Translations under genes and position numbers: made by a program
Notes under the pieces: model-generated
Seen by the model: only the letters and a program-made list of their open reading frames with translations
The model's database searches: none
What the model was told of the DNA's origin: nothing
Shown: in pieces, positions 44,262 to 52,778 of the stretch
Layout of the letters: every line of letters begins with the position of its first letter
How positions within the stretch are numbered: the first letter of the stretch is position 1
From: JANQEA01 sp964466035
GTDB taxonomy: Bacteria; Bipolaricaulota; Bipolaricaulia; UBA7950; UBA9294
Direction of reading: 5' to 3'
NCBI GenBank assembly: GCA_964466035.1
Contig: CAYXLR010000012.1
Span: 1 to 57,472, forward strand
DNA length: 57,472 nt

Positions 44262-44738
44262 TCAGCGGCCGAACAGCCAGATCAGCAAGACCACCAATCC
44301 AAACCCACCGACAATCCACAGGGAAACCCTCATGCTGAGGAAGCGGATCCGCCGCTTCTCGCCCGCCGAGAACTTGATGTTCTTCGGGTGGCGAAGCGCC
44401 ATCCGCTGCGACTTCTTGTACGTCTTCACGTACAGGGAGATCTTCTTCTGACGTTTGTAGACCACGGCGAGGTTGTGCATCGCGTTGACGTGCTTCGGGT
44501 CGACCTCGAGCGCCCGATTGTACGCGTACTCCGCGCGGCTCAGATCGGCGCCGTCGAAGTAGACGTTGCCAAGGCGGTAGTAGAGGTTCGCCTTGTCGAT
44601 CCCGTACTGCAGTGCCTCGACGAGGAGCGAGATCGCCTCTTTGAATCGCTTCTCCTTGCGGAGGCCGTCCGCGCGCTCCACCGCGTCTCGAACGAAGGCG
44701 CTCTGTTCTTCACGCGTCCGCAGCGTCGGCGTACTCAT
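44262..44738 (-). CDS. TPR protein with C-terminal membrane anchor
   Basis: A 158-aa protein with two to three tetratricopeptide units (NLYYRLGNVYFDGADLSRAE; YNRALEVDPKHVNAMHNLAV) and a single hydrophobic segment at the very C-terminus (VSLWIVGGFGLVVLLIWLF). It is thus a tail-anchored, cytoplasm-facing protein. TPRs mediate protein contacts; the partner is unknown. Its ATG overlaps the end of the uracil-DNA glycosylase gene by 29 bases, so the two are cotranscribed. Confidence 0.75.
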   Translation of the reverse strand: MSTPTLRTREEQSAFVRDAVERADGLRKEKRFKEAISLLVEALQYGIDKANLYYRLGNVYFDGADLSRAEYAYNRALEVDPKHVNAMHNLAVVYKRQKKISLYVKTYKKSQRMALRHPKNIKFSAGEKRRIRFLSMRVSLWIVGGFGLVVLLIWLFGR

Positions 44739-45318
44739 CGAGCCACTTCCTCACCTTCTGGATATCCTCCCACGTCTGGTACTTCGGGCTCCCCTTCGCT
44801 CTCGACGGGTTGCGGAGAAGGTAGCTCGGATGAAACATCGGATACAACAGGATCCTGCCCCGCCAGGGGTAGAACGTCCCGTGGGACCTCGTGATCCCCG
44901 GCGCCTCGGGGAGGAGCCACTGCGTTGACGTGTTCCCCAGCGTGATGATCAACGCCGGCTGGATCAGCGCGATCTGGGCTTCGAGGTACGGGACGCAGAC
45001 CTCCATCTCCGATTTCGAAGGGACGCGGTTCCCGGGCGGACGACACTTCACCACGTTGGTGATGTAGACGGACTCCCGTGCGATCTTCACCGACGCGAGG
45101 ACCTCGTCGAGCTTCTGCCCCGCGGGTCCGACGAACGGCCTTCCGGTCTGATCCTCGACCTCGCCGGGCCCCTCGCCGACGAACAGGATCGTCGCGTCCG
45201 GATCCCCCTCGCCGAACACGGCGTGCGAGCGTGTCTCGTGCAGAGGGCACCGCGTACACGAGAGAACGCGCGGCCGAAGGGAATCGAGGGTCAAAGGGGA
45301 ATCGGATGGGGCGCTCAT
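44710..45318 (-). CDS. Uracil-DNA glycosylase, family 4 (iron-sulfur)
   Basis: Removes uracil from DNA; this thermophile-type family carries a [4Fe-4S] cluster. It has 202 aa. The cluster cysteines include C21 and C24 (CTRC), the one in KCRPPGNR, and EVCVPYLEAQ. The active site motif GEGPGEVEDQTGRPFVGPAG and MFHPSYLLRN are typical (GEGPG at about residue 49). ATG 45318. It could be transcribed from the tRNA-Gly promoter upstream, with no promoter of its own seen. Confidence 0.93.
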   Translation of the reverse strand: MSAPSDSPLTLDSLRPRVLSCTRCPLHETRSHAVFGEGDPDATILFVGEGPGEVEDQTGRPFVGPAGQKLDEVLASVKIARESVYITNVVKCRPPGNRVPSKSEMEVCVPYLEAQIALIQPALIITLGNTSTQWLLPEAPGITRSHGTFYPWRGRILLYPMFHPSYLLRNPSRAKGSPKYQTWEDIQKVRKWLDEYADAADA

Positions 45319-45369
45319 CGGGACACTCCGATCGGATCCACGAGAAGGAGCACGACACGCAACACGGGA

Positions 45370-45440
45370 GCGGGCAACGGGACTCGAACCCGCGACCCTC
45401 AGCTTGGGAAGCTGATGCTCTACCACTGAGCTATGCCCGC
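45370..45440 (-). tRNA. tRNA-Gly (CCC)
   Basis: On the minus strand a complete 71-base cloverleaf begins GCGGGCATAGCTCAGTGGTA. The anticodon loop is TTCCCAA (anticodon CCC), and the T arm has GGTTCGAGTCCC; it closes with TGCCCGC. No CCA is encoded at the 3' end (the next bases are TCCC), so CCA must be added enzymatically. Confidence 0.96.
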
Positions 45441-45452
45441 GAGGGTTGAGGC

Positions 45453-45481
45453 ATTATACCAGCCGCAAATCGGCCCAACAA
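45453..45481 (-). promoter_or_regulatory. Promoter of tRNA-Gly
   Basis: TTGTTG (-35, 45476-45481) and a perfect TATAAT (-10, 45453-45458) with a 17-bp spacer on the minus strand, 12 bases before the mature tRNA 5' end. The glycosylase and TPR genes downstream may share it. Confidence 0.75.
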
Positions 45482-45483
45482 CG

Positions 45484-46659
45484 CTACGGTCGAAGCGCTT
45501 CCAGCGCCGGAAGCTGCTTCCCCCGCAGAAGCGCGAGGCAGGCGCCCCCTCCGGTGGAGACGTAGGAGATCCGATCGACGAGCCCGAATCGGGCCATCGC
45601 TTCGCCCGTCTCGCCTCCGCCGATCACGCTGTACGCGTCCGACGCGGCGATCGCCTCCCCGATCCGCTGCGTTCCGTTCGAGAACGGCTCGACCTCGAAC
45701 GCCCCCAGCGGTCCAGTCCAGACGACCGTCTTCGCCGCCAGGATCCGCTCGGTGAACCGCTCGATCGTCTTCGGCCCGATGTCCAGCCCCTGCCAACCGG
45801 CCGGGATCGCGCGTGCATCGGACGTCCGGACCTCGCCTTCCGGCGACAGGTCGACCCCGATCACCACGTCCTCGGGAAGATGGATCGTCGTGCCCTCGCG
45901 CTCGGCCGCGGCGCCGACCTCGCGGATCTCGTCGAACAGCCCCTCGTCGACGACCGAATCCCCCACCTCGGCGCCGTGCGCGTGGAGGAACGTGAGGGCG
46001 ACCCCGCCGCCGATCAGGATCTCGTCGACCCGGGGCACCAAATCGCGAAGCGCTCCGAGCTTGCTCCGAGCCTTCTTCCCGCCGACGATCGCCACGTACG
46101 GCCGCTCCGGATCGTCGAGACGGGAAAGCGCGGCGACCTCCCGTTCCATCAACAGCCCCGCGTAGGCCGGAAGATGGTCGGCGATCCCGACCGTCGACGC
46201 GTGCGCGCGGTGGACGGCGGCGAATGCGTCGTTCACGTAGACGTCGCCGAGCCGGGCCAGCTCGCGCGCGAATCCGGATTCGTTCGTCGACTCCTCCGGA
46301 TGGAATCGGACGTTCTCCAGGAGAAAGACGTCTCCGGCGCTCCCCTGTTCGATCGCGGCGGAGACGTCCGGGCCGACGCAGTCCTCGAGCTGCCGGACCG
46401 GCCGGCCGAGCAGCTCCCCCAGTCGGGCCGCGACCGGTGCGAGCCGCAGCTCCTCGACGACGCGACCTTCCGGCCGCCCGAGGTGCGAGATCAGGACGAC
46501 CTTCGCGCCGTGTTCGAGAAGATGCTGCACCGTCGGGAGCGACGCCCGCAGCCGCGCGTCGTCGGCGACCTCCCCTCCCGACAACGGCACGTTGTAGTCG
46601 ACCCGAACCAGGGCCGTCTTTCCCTCAACGTCTGCCCGCTCGACGCCGCGTAGTTCCAT
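45484..46659 (-). CDS. pgk: Phosphoglycerate kinase
   Basis: The glycolytic/gluconeogenic kinase, 391 aa. RVDYNVPL, ISHLGRPEG and ENVRFHPEE line the 3-phosphoglycerate site. GGKKARSKLGAL replaces the more usual GGAKVSDK at the hinge, and GPLGAFE with GGGETGEA and STGGGACL form the nucleotide site. The hinge variant is unusual but keeps the key lysine. ATG 46659. No gap or tpi gene is adjacent; it stands alone, with a promoter overlapping that of the divergent gene. Confidence 0.96.
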   Translation of the reverse strand: MELRGVERADVEGKTALVRVDYNVPLSGGEVADDARLRASLPTVQHLLEHGAKVVLISHLGRPEGRVVEELRLAPVAARLGELLGRPVRQLEDCVGPDVSAAIEQGSAGDVFLLENVRFHPEESTNESGFARELARLGDVYVNDAFAAVHRAHASTVGIADHLPAYAGLLMEREVAALSRLDDPERPYVAIVGGKKARSKLGALRDLVPRVDEILIGGGVALTFLHAHGAEVGDSVVDEGLFDEIREVGAAAEREGTTIHLPEDVVIGVDLSPEGEVRTSDARAIPAGWQGLDIGPKTIERFTERILAAKTVVWTGPLGAFEVEPFSNGTQRIGEAIAASDAYSVIGGGETGEAMARFGLVDRISYVSTGGGACLALLRGKQLPALEALRP

Positions 46660-46703
46660 CGCCGCTCCCTTCCACGTGGCTTCCCCTGGAGAAACAACCG
46701 CGA

Positions 46704-46732
46704 TTGAACACCCTTCAGAAGGGGATTATAAT
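46704..46732 (+). promoter_or_regulatory. Promoter of the LolA-like gene, leaderless
   Basis: TTGAAC (-35, 46704-46709) and a perfect TATAAT (-10, 46727-46732) with a 17-bp spacer. Only 8 bases separate the -10 from ATG 46741, so the transcript should begin at or one base before the start codon. No ribosome site could be transcribed. Confidence 0.8.
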
Positions 46733-46752
46733 GCGATGGGATGGACAATCAA
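46725..46752 (-). promoter_or_regulatory. Divergent promoter of pgk sharing the -10 palindrome
   Basis: ATTATAAT at 46725-46732 is palindromic. Read on the minus strand it gives TATAAT (46725-46730), with TTGATT (46747-46752) 16 bp upstream, inside the first codons of the opposite gene. The pgk leader would be about 60 bases. Confidence 0.55.
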
Positions 46753-47640
46753 AACCTCATCATCGTCGCCATCGGGGTCTTCGTGGCGCTGATCGTAACC
46801 GTCGTGGCGGTCGATCAGTACCTGCTGGACGAGCATCCCCCCACGGAGGTCAGCGGGCTCATCTGGCGGATCGAGAACGCGTTCTCCCGAATCCGGGATC
46901 TCGAAGCCGTCCTCGAGGTCACCAAGGCCGGCGCTCCGAACGAGCCGATCCGGATGGTCGTTCGATATCTCAACGGTCCGATCCCCGCCCTGTCCGTGCG
47001 CTATCTAAGGCCCGAGGTCATCAAGGACGAGCGGTTCGTCGTCCAGAACGATCAGCTGTGGCACTACCTCCCCCAGGAGAACCTCGTCGTCATCAAGAGA
47101 TGGGTCGGCATTCCGCTGGCCGCCATCGGCCTGGGGAACCTCGACCTCTCGGGGCTGAAGGAGGATTGGTCCGCCGGAAGGGTGAAGGTCGAGGTCGTCC
47201 AGGACATGCCGGGGTTCACGCAGGATCTGTTCCAGACGCCGCTCGCTCTCGCGACGTCCTTTTCGCAGATCGACGACGGTACGAGCCCGTTCTCGTCCGC
47301 CTTCTCGACGCTGGACTGCCCGATCTCCTTCTCGTTCTGTCCGACCCTCGAAGCCCACGACGGTTCGTACACGACGAGCTGGGGACAGACGACGACGCTC
47401 GGAGCGAGCGGCGCCATCGGCGGAAGCTACATCCTGGAAGTCAGGGACGCCAGGTCGGACGAGCTCCTGCGTATGATCTGGGTCGAGCGCGACACCTACT
47501 TGATCCGGAAAATCGTCGCCTTCAAGGACGGGCAGCGTTCGACCTCGCTGTACGTCGAGCGGATCGATCTGGATCAGGGGCTGACCGAGGAAGAAGTCAT
47601 CACCCTCCCGACACGGGGGGTGGAGACGATCCGAGGATAG
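46741..47640 (+). CDS. Membrane-anchored LolA-like (outer membrane lipoprotein-sorting type) protein
   Basis: A 299-aa protein with an N-terminal hydrophobic segment (about residues 6-25, uncleaved anchor likely) and a long beta-rich part. RYLNGPIPALSVRYLRPEVIKDERFVVQNDQLWHYLP (recognised by its parts RYLRPEVIKDERF and QLWHYLPQENLVVI) is like the COG2834 LolA/LolB-fold proteins. These bind lipids or lipoproteins on the outer face of the membrane. ATG 46741 is fixed by the adjacent -10 box. Its exact ligand is unknown. It abuts the convergent BFN gene with only two bases between stops. Confidence 0.7.
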   Translation: MDNQNLIIVAIGVFVALIVTVVAVDQYLLDEHPPTEVSGLIWRIENAFSRIRDLEAVLEVTKAGAPNEPIRMVVRYLNGPIPALSVRYLRPEVIKDERFVVQNDQLWHYLPQENLVVIKRWVGIPLAAIGLGNLDLSGLKEDWSAGRVKVEVVQDMPGFTQDLFQTPLALATSFSQIDDGTSPFSSAFSTLDCPISFSFCPTLEAHDGSYTTSWGQTTTLGASGAIGGSYILEVRDARSDELLRMIWVERDTYLIRKIVAFKDGQRSTSLYVERIDLDQGLTEEEVITLPTRGVETIRG

Positions 47641-47642
47641 TC

Positions 47643-48143
47643 CTACTCCGCGCGTTTGTGGTACAGCCGGTTTCGCTTTCGGAACTCGCGCAGGTCGAGG
47701 TTGTCCTCGACGAACTCCTGGAACTCGTCCTCGTCGGCGAACGGGGATTCGATCGCCGCCGTCTTGAAGACCTCGTCGGCGATGAAGATCGGGCAGCCGG
47801 AACGGAGCGAAAGGGCGAGCGAATCGGACGCACGCGCGTCGAACTCGAGGACCTCCTCGTGGACGTCGCGCAGGTAGACCGACGCGAAGTACGTTCCGTC
47901 CTGGATGGCCCGGATGACGACCTTCTCGACCCTCGCCTCAAGCTCCTCGATCATCTGCTTCATCAGGACGTGCGTCAGTGGGCGGGGAAACTCCTCGCTC
48001 TGGAGGCCGAACGCGATCGCGATCGCTTCCGCGTCGCCGATCCAGATCGGCAACGCCTTGCGCGACGTGCGGTCCTTCAGCAGGACGACGGGGGTATTGT
48101 TGGAAGGATCGACCAGGAGTGCCTTGATGACGACTTCATGCAT
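47643..48143 (-). CDS. Bifunctional nuclease (BFN/DUF151) domain protein
   Basis: A 166-aa protein: EVVIKALLVDPSNNTPVVLL, then LPIWIGDAEAIAIAFGLQ and RPLTHVLMKQMIEEL are the BFN domain marks; SDSLALSLRSGCPIFIADEV closes it. A C-terminal acidic/basic stretch (about residues 130-166) resembles the UvrB/UvrC-like tail common in this family. Plant and bacterial relatives have nuclease activity; the cellular role here is unknown. ATG 48143 with AGGAGG 6 bases upstream. Confidence 0.88.
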   Translation of the reverse strand: MHEVVIKALLVDPSNNTPVVLLKDRTSRKALPIWIGDAEAIAIAFGLQSEEFPRPLTHVLMKQMIEELEARVEKVVIRAIQDGTYFASVYLRDVHEEVLEFDARASDSLALSLRSGCPIFIADEVFKTAAIESPFADEDEFQEFVEDNLDLREFRKRNRLYHKRAE

Positions 48144-48179
48144 TTCGGTCCTCCTTCGAGAGAACCCCACCGAGTTCGC

Positions 48180-48208
48180 ATTATACCGTCGCCGCCGGGG
48201 TCAGCCAA
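48180..48208 (-). promoter_or_regulatory. Promoter of the BFN gene
   Basis: TTGGCT (-35, 48203-48208) and a perfect TATAAT (-10, 48180-48185), spacer 17 bp, minus strand. The leader is about 30 bases with AGGAGG. Confidence 0.7.
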
Positions 48209-48217
48209 CACCGCCGG

Positions 48218-48246
48218 TTGGTCCGCCTCGAATCATGAGATACACT
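48218..48246 (+). promoter_or_regulatory. Promoter of glmS
   Basis: TTGGTC (-35, 48218-48223) and TACACT (-10, 48241-48246), spacer 17 bp, plus strand. The start site would be near 48253, leaving ~20 bases with GGAGGGAGGA. There is no room for a glmS ribozyme in this leader. Confidence 0.6.
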
Positions 48247-48273
48247 CCCCTCCCGGATCCGGAGGGAGGAAGC

Positions 48274-50097
48274 GTGTGCGGGATCATCGGCTACGTCGGC
48301 AGCGAGAGCGTCGTCCCGCTCCTGATCGAAGGGCTCAAGCGCCTGGAGTATCGCGGGTACGATTCGGCGGGGATCGCCGTCCTGGAGCAAGGGGCGCTCG
48401 TGCGGTTCCGCCGCGTCGGCAAGGTCCGCGAACTCGATGAGGACCTCCGCTCGAAGACGATCGCCGCCACGGTCGGGATCGGGCATACCCGGTGGGCGAC
48501 GCACGGCAAGCCGACCGAAGAAAACGCGCACCCCCACTTCGACTGTCACGGCAGGCTCGCGGTGATCCACAACGGGATCATCGAGAATTACCTCCCGATT
48601 CGCGAGCGACTGCTCTCCGAGGGGCACCGCTTCAGCTCGGAGACCGACACCGAGGTCCTCGCCCACCTCATCGAGTCCCACTTCGACGGCGATCTCCTCG
48701 CGGCGGTCACCGCCGCCATCGAACAGGTCGAGGGCGCGTTCGCGCTGGCCGTCCTCTCCTCCGACGCGCCCGACCGGCTCGTCGTCGCGCGGCGGGGGAG
48801 CCCCCTCGTCCTCGCGAGCGACCACACCGGCTCGTTCGTCTCGTCGGACATCCCTGCCCTCCTCGGGCGGGCCGATTCGGTGCAGTTTCTCGCCGACGAC
48901 GAGGTCGGCGAGCTGACCGCCGAAGGGTTCCGCATCTTCAACTTCGACGGCCGCGAAATCACGCGCCCCCCGCACCGCGTGACGACCGATCTCGTCGCCA
49001 TCCAGAAGGGCGGGCACAAGCACTTCATGCTGAAGGAGATCCACGAGCAGGCCCGATCGGTCGGGGAGACGATCCGCGAGAAGGTCGGCCTCGACGGGCG
49101 GCCGATCCACCTTCCCCTCGTCGAGGGTCGAATCGACGCGTTCGACCACGTCTACCTGATCTCCTGCGGCACGGCGTACCACGCCAGCCTGGTCGCCGAG
49201 TACCTGTGGGAGGAGATCCTCCCGGTCCCGATCCAGGCGGTGATCGCCTCCGAGTTCCGCGTCCGCTCGCCGCACCTATCGCCCCGGACCCTGGTCGTCG
49301 CCGTGTCGCAGTCGGGGGAGACGATCGACACGCTGATGGCCGTTCGGCACGCCAAGGAACGCGGCGCCCGGATCGTCGCGCTGGTGAACAACGAGCAGTC
49401 GGCGATCGATCGCGAGGCGGACGCCTCCGTCTACACGCGGGCCGGGATCGAGATCGGCGTCGCCGCGACGAAGACGTTCACCGCGCAGATCGCCGCATTG
49501 GGCCTCTTGGGAATTCACTTGGCGCTCGAGCATTTCGACATGCCGCCGCAGGAAGCCCGGACCGAATTGGATCGCCTCGCGCTCCTGCCAGGGCGGATCA
49601 CCGAAGGGCTTCAGGAGGAAGCCCGGATCGACGGCATCGCCGAACAGATCCACCGCGCCCGCGACGTGCTGTATCTGGCCCGCGGACCGCTCTTCCCGAT
49701 CGCCCTCGAGGGAGCGCTCAAGCTGAAGGAGATCTCGTACATCCACGCCGAGGGGTATCCGGCCGGGGAGATGAAGCACGGGCCGATCGCCCTGATCGAC
49801 GAGGGGACGCCGGTCGTGATCCTCCTGTCCAAAGGGAAGGCGTACGAGAAGGTCCTCTCCAACATCGAGGAGGTCAAGGCGCGGAACGGCTTCGTGATCG
49901 TCGTCACCGACGCCCCCGACGAACCGGCGCTCGCCCGCCTCGCCGACTTCGTCCTCCCGGTCCTGGCGGTCGATGGGATCTCCCGCCCGATCCTGTTCGC
50001 CGTCCCGCTCCAACTGCTCGCCTACCACGTCGCCGTCTGGAGGGGGACCGACATCGATCAGCCGCGAAACCTCGCCAAGACCGTGACCGTGGAGTGA
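48274..50097 (+). CDS. glmS: Glutamine-fructose-6-phosphate aminotransferase (isomerizing)
   Basis: Makes glucosamine-6-phosphate for peptidoglycan and lipopolysaccharide precursors. It has 607 aa. The GTG start gives MCGIIGYVGS, so Cys2 is the glutaminase nucleophile after Met removal; RRLEYRGYDSAGIA-like sequence (LKRLEYRGYDSAGIAV) and GHTRWATHGKP follow. Two SIS domains hold SCGTAYHASL, VSQSGETIDTL and EGALKLKEISYIHAEGYPAG (split motifs). It ends in the conserved PRNLAKTVTVE tail. GTG 48274 follows GGAGGGAGGA. Confidence 0.97.
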   Translation: MCGIIGYVGSESVVPLLIEGLKRLEYRGYDSAGIAVLEQGALVRFRRVGKVRELDEDLRSKTIAATVGIGHTRWATHGKPTEENAHPHFDCHGRLAVIHNGIIENYLPIRERLLSEGHRFSSETDTEVLAHLIESHFDGDLLAAVTAAIEQVEGAFALAVLSSDAPDRLVVARRGSPLVLASDHTGSFVSSDIPALLGRADSVQFLADDEVGELTAEGFRIFNFDGREITRPPHRVTTDLVAIQKGGHKHFMLKEIHEQARSVGETIREKVGLDGRPIHLPLVEGRIDAFDHVYLISCGTAYHASLVAEYLWEEILPVPIQAVIASEFRVRSPHLSPRTLVVAVSQSGETIDTLMAVRHAKERGARIVALVNNEQSAIDREADASVYTRAGIEIGVAATKTFTAQIAALGLLGIHLALEHFDMPPQEARTELDRLALLPGRITEGLQEEARIDGIAEQIHRARDVLYLARGPLFPIALEGALKLKEISYIHAEGYPAGEMKHGPIALIDEGTPVVILLSKGKAYEKVLSNIEEVKARNGFVIVVTDAPDEPALARLADFVLPVLAVDGISRPILFAVPLQLLAYHVAVWRGTDIDQPRNLAKTVTVE

Positions 50098-50134
50098 TCC
50101 GCGTCGCCGTCGTTCGCGGGCCTCCCGAACCGCT

Positions 50135-51646
50135 TCAGCCCGCCCCCTCGCGCTCGTAGACCCGCTCTCCTCCGACGAACGTCATCTCCACCGTCCGCTC
50201 GACGATCCGCTCGGGCTCGAGGGGCGGATCGTCGTCGAGGACAACCAGATCGGCGAGCATCCCCGGCTCGATCTTCCCCTTGACCGCCTCCTCGAAGCCG
50301 AACCAGGCGCCTCCGGCAGTGTAGCAGGCGATCGCCTCCTCGACGGTCAGCCGCTGATCCGGATACGGCGCGTTGACGGCCGAGTGAAGCCCGTACAGCG
50401 GGGAGACCGGCATCCCGTCGGAGCCGAACGCGAGCGGAAGTCCCCCGTCGACGACGCGCCGGAGCGGGTTGCTCGCCCGGTCCCTCTCCTCGCCGAGCCG
50501 GTCGACGTAGAGGCTCCCCGGTCCCGACCAGTTGCCGATGAAGTTCGGCTGCATGCTGATACAGAGGCCGAGCCTCACGGCGCGGTCGAGCTGCGCCTCG
50601 CGCGGGAGCTCGAAGTGCTCGATCCGATGCCGCAACGCCGGATCGGTCCCGACGGCCTCGTGCGCGTCGAGAACCTGACCGATCGCGCGATCCCCGATGG
50701 CGTGGATCACCGTCTGCCAGCCGGCGTCCTCGGCGGCGCAGATCATCGACGCCAGCACGGCGTCCTCGTGGTTCAGCTCTCCGGTTTCGCCTCCCCGGAA
50801 CGGCTCGGAGACGGCGGCGTTCCGGGCCCCGATCGAGCCGTCCGCGAAGATCTTGACCCCCCCGAACCGGAGCCACGGATCGCCGAACCCGGTCTCGAGG
50901 CCGACCGCCTCCAGTCTGTCGAGGGAGGCGACCTCGGGACAGATCGTCACCCGCAGCCGCCGCTCCGACCGGCCGGCCATGAGCGCAGGCACGTGGCGCA
51001 GCCGCGACATCGTGTGCACGGACGTGACCCCGAGACGGTGACAGAGACGCGCCGCCGCCGAGAGCGCTTCCGCGGACGTCGCCCGATCCGGAACGACCCG
51101 ATCGAGCATCTCGATCGCCGCCGCTTCGCGAAGGTGCCCCGCTTCGCGATCGACCCAACGCTCCGGCGCCGATTCGGGGAGAACGTCGAGAGCGCGCGCG
51201 TTCGCGGTCAGCAGGTGTCCGTCCTTCCGAACTGCCAGAACCGGGATCGCGGTCGTCACCCGGTCCAACTCCTCGCGGACGAGATACCGGCGGTCCTTCC
51301 AGTCGCTCTCGTCCCAGCCGGATCCGACGACCCACTCCCCGACGCCGCGGGATCTCGCGGCGTCCCGGAGGGCGGCGACGACTTCGTCTCGGCTTCTGTT
51401 CGCGAGGTCGATCCGCCAGCCGCTCTCCACGAGCCCGGTGTGCATCAGGTGAACGTGCGCGTCGATGAATCCCGGAAGGACCGCTCGCCCCTTGAGATCT
51501 ATTCTCAGCGCGTTCTCACCGGCGTACGCCAGGAGCTCTTCGCCCCGACCGACCGCCAGAATTCTGTCTCCTGCGATGGCCACCGCATCGAGGTTCCTCC
51601 GGCCGTGGATCGTTCCGTTGTGAAGCACGACCGTCGCGCGCGTCAT
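50135..51646 (-). CDS. YtcJ-type amidohydrolase (Amidohydro_3)
   Basis: A 503-aa amidohydrolase-superfamily enzyme. PGFIDAHVHLMHTG holds the HxH pair. The family motifs GSGWDESDWKD, VRKDGHLLTANARAL, KIFADGSIGARNAA and HAIGDRAIGQVLDAHE follow, then RIEHFELP and FGSDGMPVSPLYGL. The C-terminus has GKIEPGMLADLVVLDDDP. The YtcJ group includes enzymes on exo-amide or N-substituted substrates, with the physiological target mostly unknown. ATG 51646 with AGGAG 9 bases upstream. It stands alone, convergent with glmS. Confidence 0.88.
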   Translation of the reverse strand: MTRATVVLHNGTIHGRRNLDAVAIAGDRILAVGRGEELLAYAGENALRIDLKGRAVLPGFIDAHVHLMHTGLVESGWRIDLANRSRDEVVAALRDAARSRGVGEWVVGSGWDESDWKDRRYLVREELDRVTTAIPVLAVRKDGHLLTANARALDVLPESAPERWVDREAGHLREAAAIEMLDRVVPDRATSAEALSAAARLCHRLGVTSVHTMSRLRHVPALMAGRSERRLRVTICPEVASLDRLEAVGLETGFGDPWLRFGGVKIFADGSIGARNAAVSEPFRGGETGELNHEDAVLASMICAAEDAGWQTVIHAIGDRAIGQVLDAHEAVGTDPALRHRIEHFELPREAQLDRAVRLGLCISMQPNFIGNWSGPGSLYVDRLGEERDRASNPLRRVVDGGLPLAFGSDGMPVSPLYGLHSAVNAPYPDQRLTVEEAIACYTAGGAWFGFEEAVKGKIEPGMLADLVVLDDDPPLEPERIVERTVEMTFVGGERVYEREGAG

Positions 51647-51710
51647 CCGTCATGACTCCTTCTTCCCGCTCGAGCCGGTGCAGCGTTGCGCTCCTCGGAT
51701 CATCCGATCC

Positions 51711-52778
51711 TCACTGCTGGATCGCCAGCCCGCTCGTGCTCGCGCCGGGGAAGCCGGAGATGACGGCTCCGGTTCGCGCTCCGGTCGTCGGATCGATCTG
51801 GACGATCTCGTGGTCGTCGCGATCGACGACCCACAGGTAGCCGTCGTATTCGTCCATGCCCGCGACGGGGAAGACCGCGGCGTCGACCGAGACCGGATCC
51901 CGATCGATCTCCAACTGGATCCCCTCGAAGATGTTGATCGGCGGGTCGATCTCGATCGCGTACAGAAGCCGCGTCTCGCCCTCCAGGTACCACAAGAGGC
52001 CCGATTCCCCGCCGTCCTCGTCCCAGGCGAGCCCCTGCGGAGACTGGAGGAAAGTCTCGTTGCCGACTTGCTGCGACGCGCGGAAGTAGTTCGTCCCGAA
52101 CGAATCCCGAACCTGCCCGTTGGTCGGGTTCAACTCGTAGATCTTCCGGCTGAGTCCGTCGACGTGCCAGATCCGCTGGGGCTCGAGCCACCCGTAGGTG
52201 AGGTAGAGCGGATCCTGCGCCGGGGCGACGTACTCCTCCGACACGGCGCCCGATGCCTGATCGACGCGGAGAATCCGCTGACTCCCGCCCCCGAAGCAGG
52301 CGACGAACACCCACGTCTTCCCCGCGGCCTCGGCGATTGCGACCCCCTTCGGGTCGGCCACCGGAAGATCGAACGTCTTCAGAGCGGTTCCGTCCATGTC
52401 GAGCTTGTAGACCCGATCCAGATTCTCATCGCAGATCCAGACGGCGGGCTCGACGACGACTTCGACCGACGTCGCGTCCGTCTTCCCGTCGGCGCTTCGG
52501 ACGGTCAAGGTCAGCGTATATCGCCCGGCGTGCTCGTAGGTGTACGTTCCGCTCGGCTCGTACCATTCCTCGCCCATCCCGAACGACCATCGATGCGTGG
52601 TGATCTCCGACGGGCCGCTCGATCCCTCCCCGGTGAACGTGATCGTCAGCGGAACGACTCCCGTCGTCGCCGAGACTTCGATCACCGCTTCCGTCCGCGC
52701 GAAGAACATGCAGCCGCCCACGGCCGCCAAGATGCTGCCGCCGATCACCAGCCCCACCATCACACGCTTCGTCCACAT
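51711..52778 (-). CDS. Lipoprotein with PKD-like domain and beta-propeller
   Basis: A 355-aa lipoprotein: signal peptide and lipobox VGGC (Cys23). A PKD-like beta-sandwich domain follows at about residues 30-110 (GVVPLTITFTGEG, HRWSFGMGEEW in place of the usual WDFGDG, YTLTLTV). Residues 112-355 show repeating blades of the YncE/NHL propeller kind (VWICDENLDRVYKLDMDG, RIWHVDGLSRKIYELNPTNG, YLWVVDRDDHEIVQIDPTTG). It is probably a surface ligand-binding or scaffold protein. ATG with AGGAGG upstream. A TACAAT box lies 30 bases before the start. Confidence 0.78.
   Translation of the reverse strand: MWTKRVMVGLVIGGSILAAVGGCMFFARTEAVIEVSATTGVVPLTITFTGEGSSGPSEITTHRWSFGMGEEWYEPSGTYTYEHAGRYTLTLTVRSADGKTDATSVEVVVEPAVWICDENLDRVYKLDMDGTALKTFDLPVADPKGVAIAEAAGKTWVFVACFGGGSQRILRVDQASGAVSEEYVAPAQDPLYLTYGWLEPQRIWHVDGLSRKIYELNPTNGQVRDSFGTNYFRASQQVGNETFLQSPQGLAWDEDGGESGLLWYLEGETRLLYAIEIDPPINIFEGIQLEIDRDPVSVDAAVFPVAGMDEYDGYLWVVDRDDHEIVQIDPTTGARTGAVISGFPGASTSGLAIQQ

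Noticed and set aside
48250..48273. A glmS ribozyme upstream of glmS
   Set aside because: The predicted leader is only ~20 bases, far too short for the ribozyme, and none of its core sequence is present.
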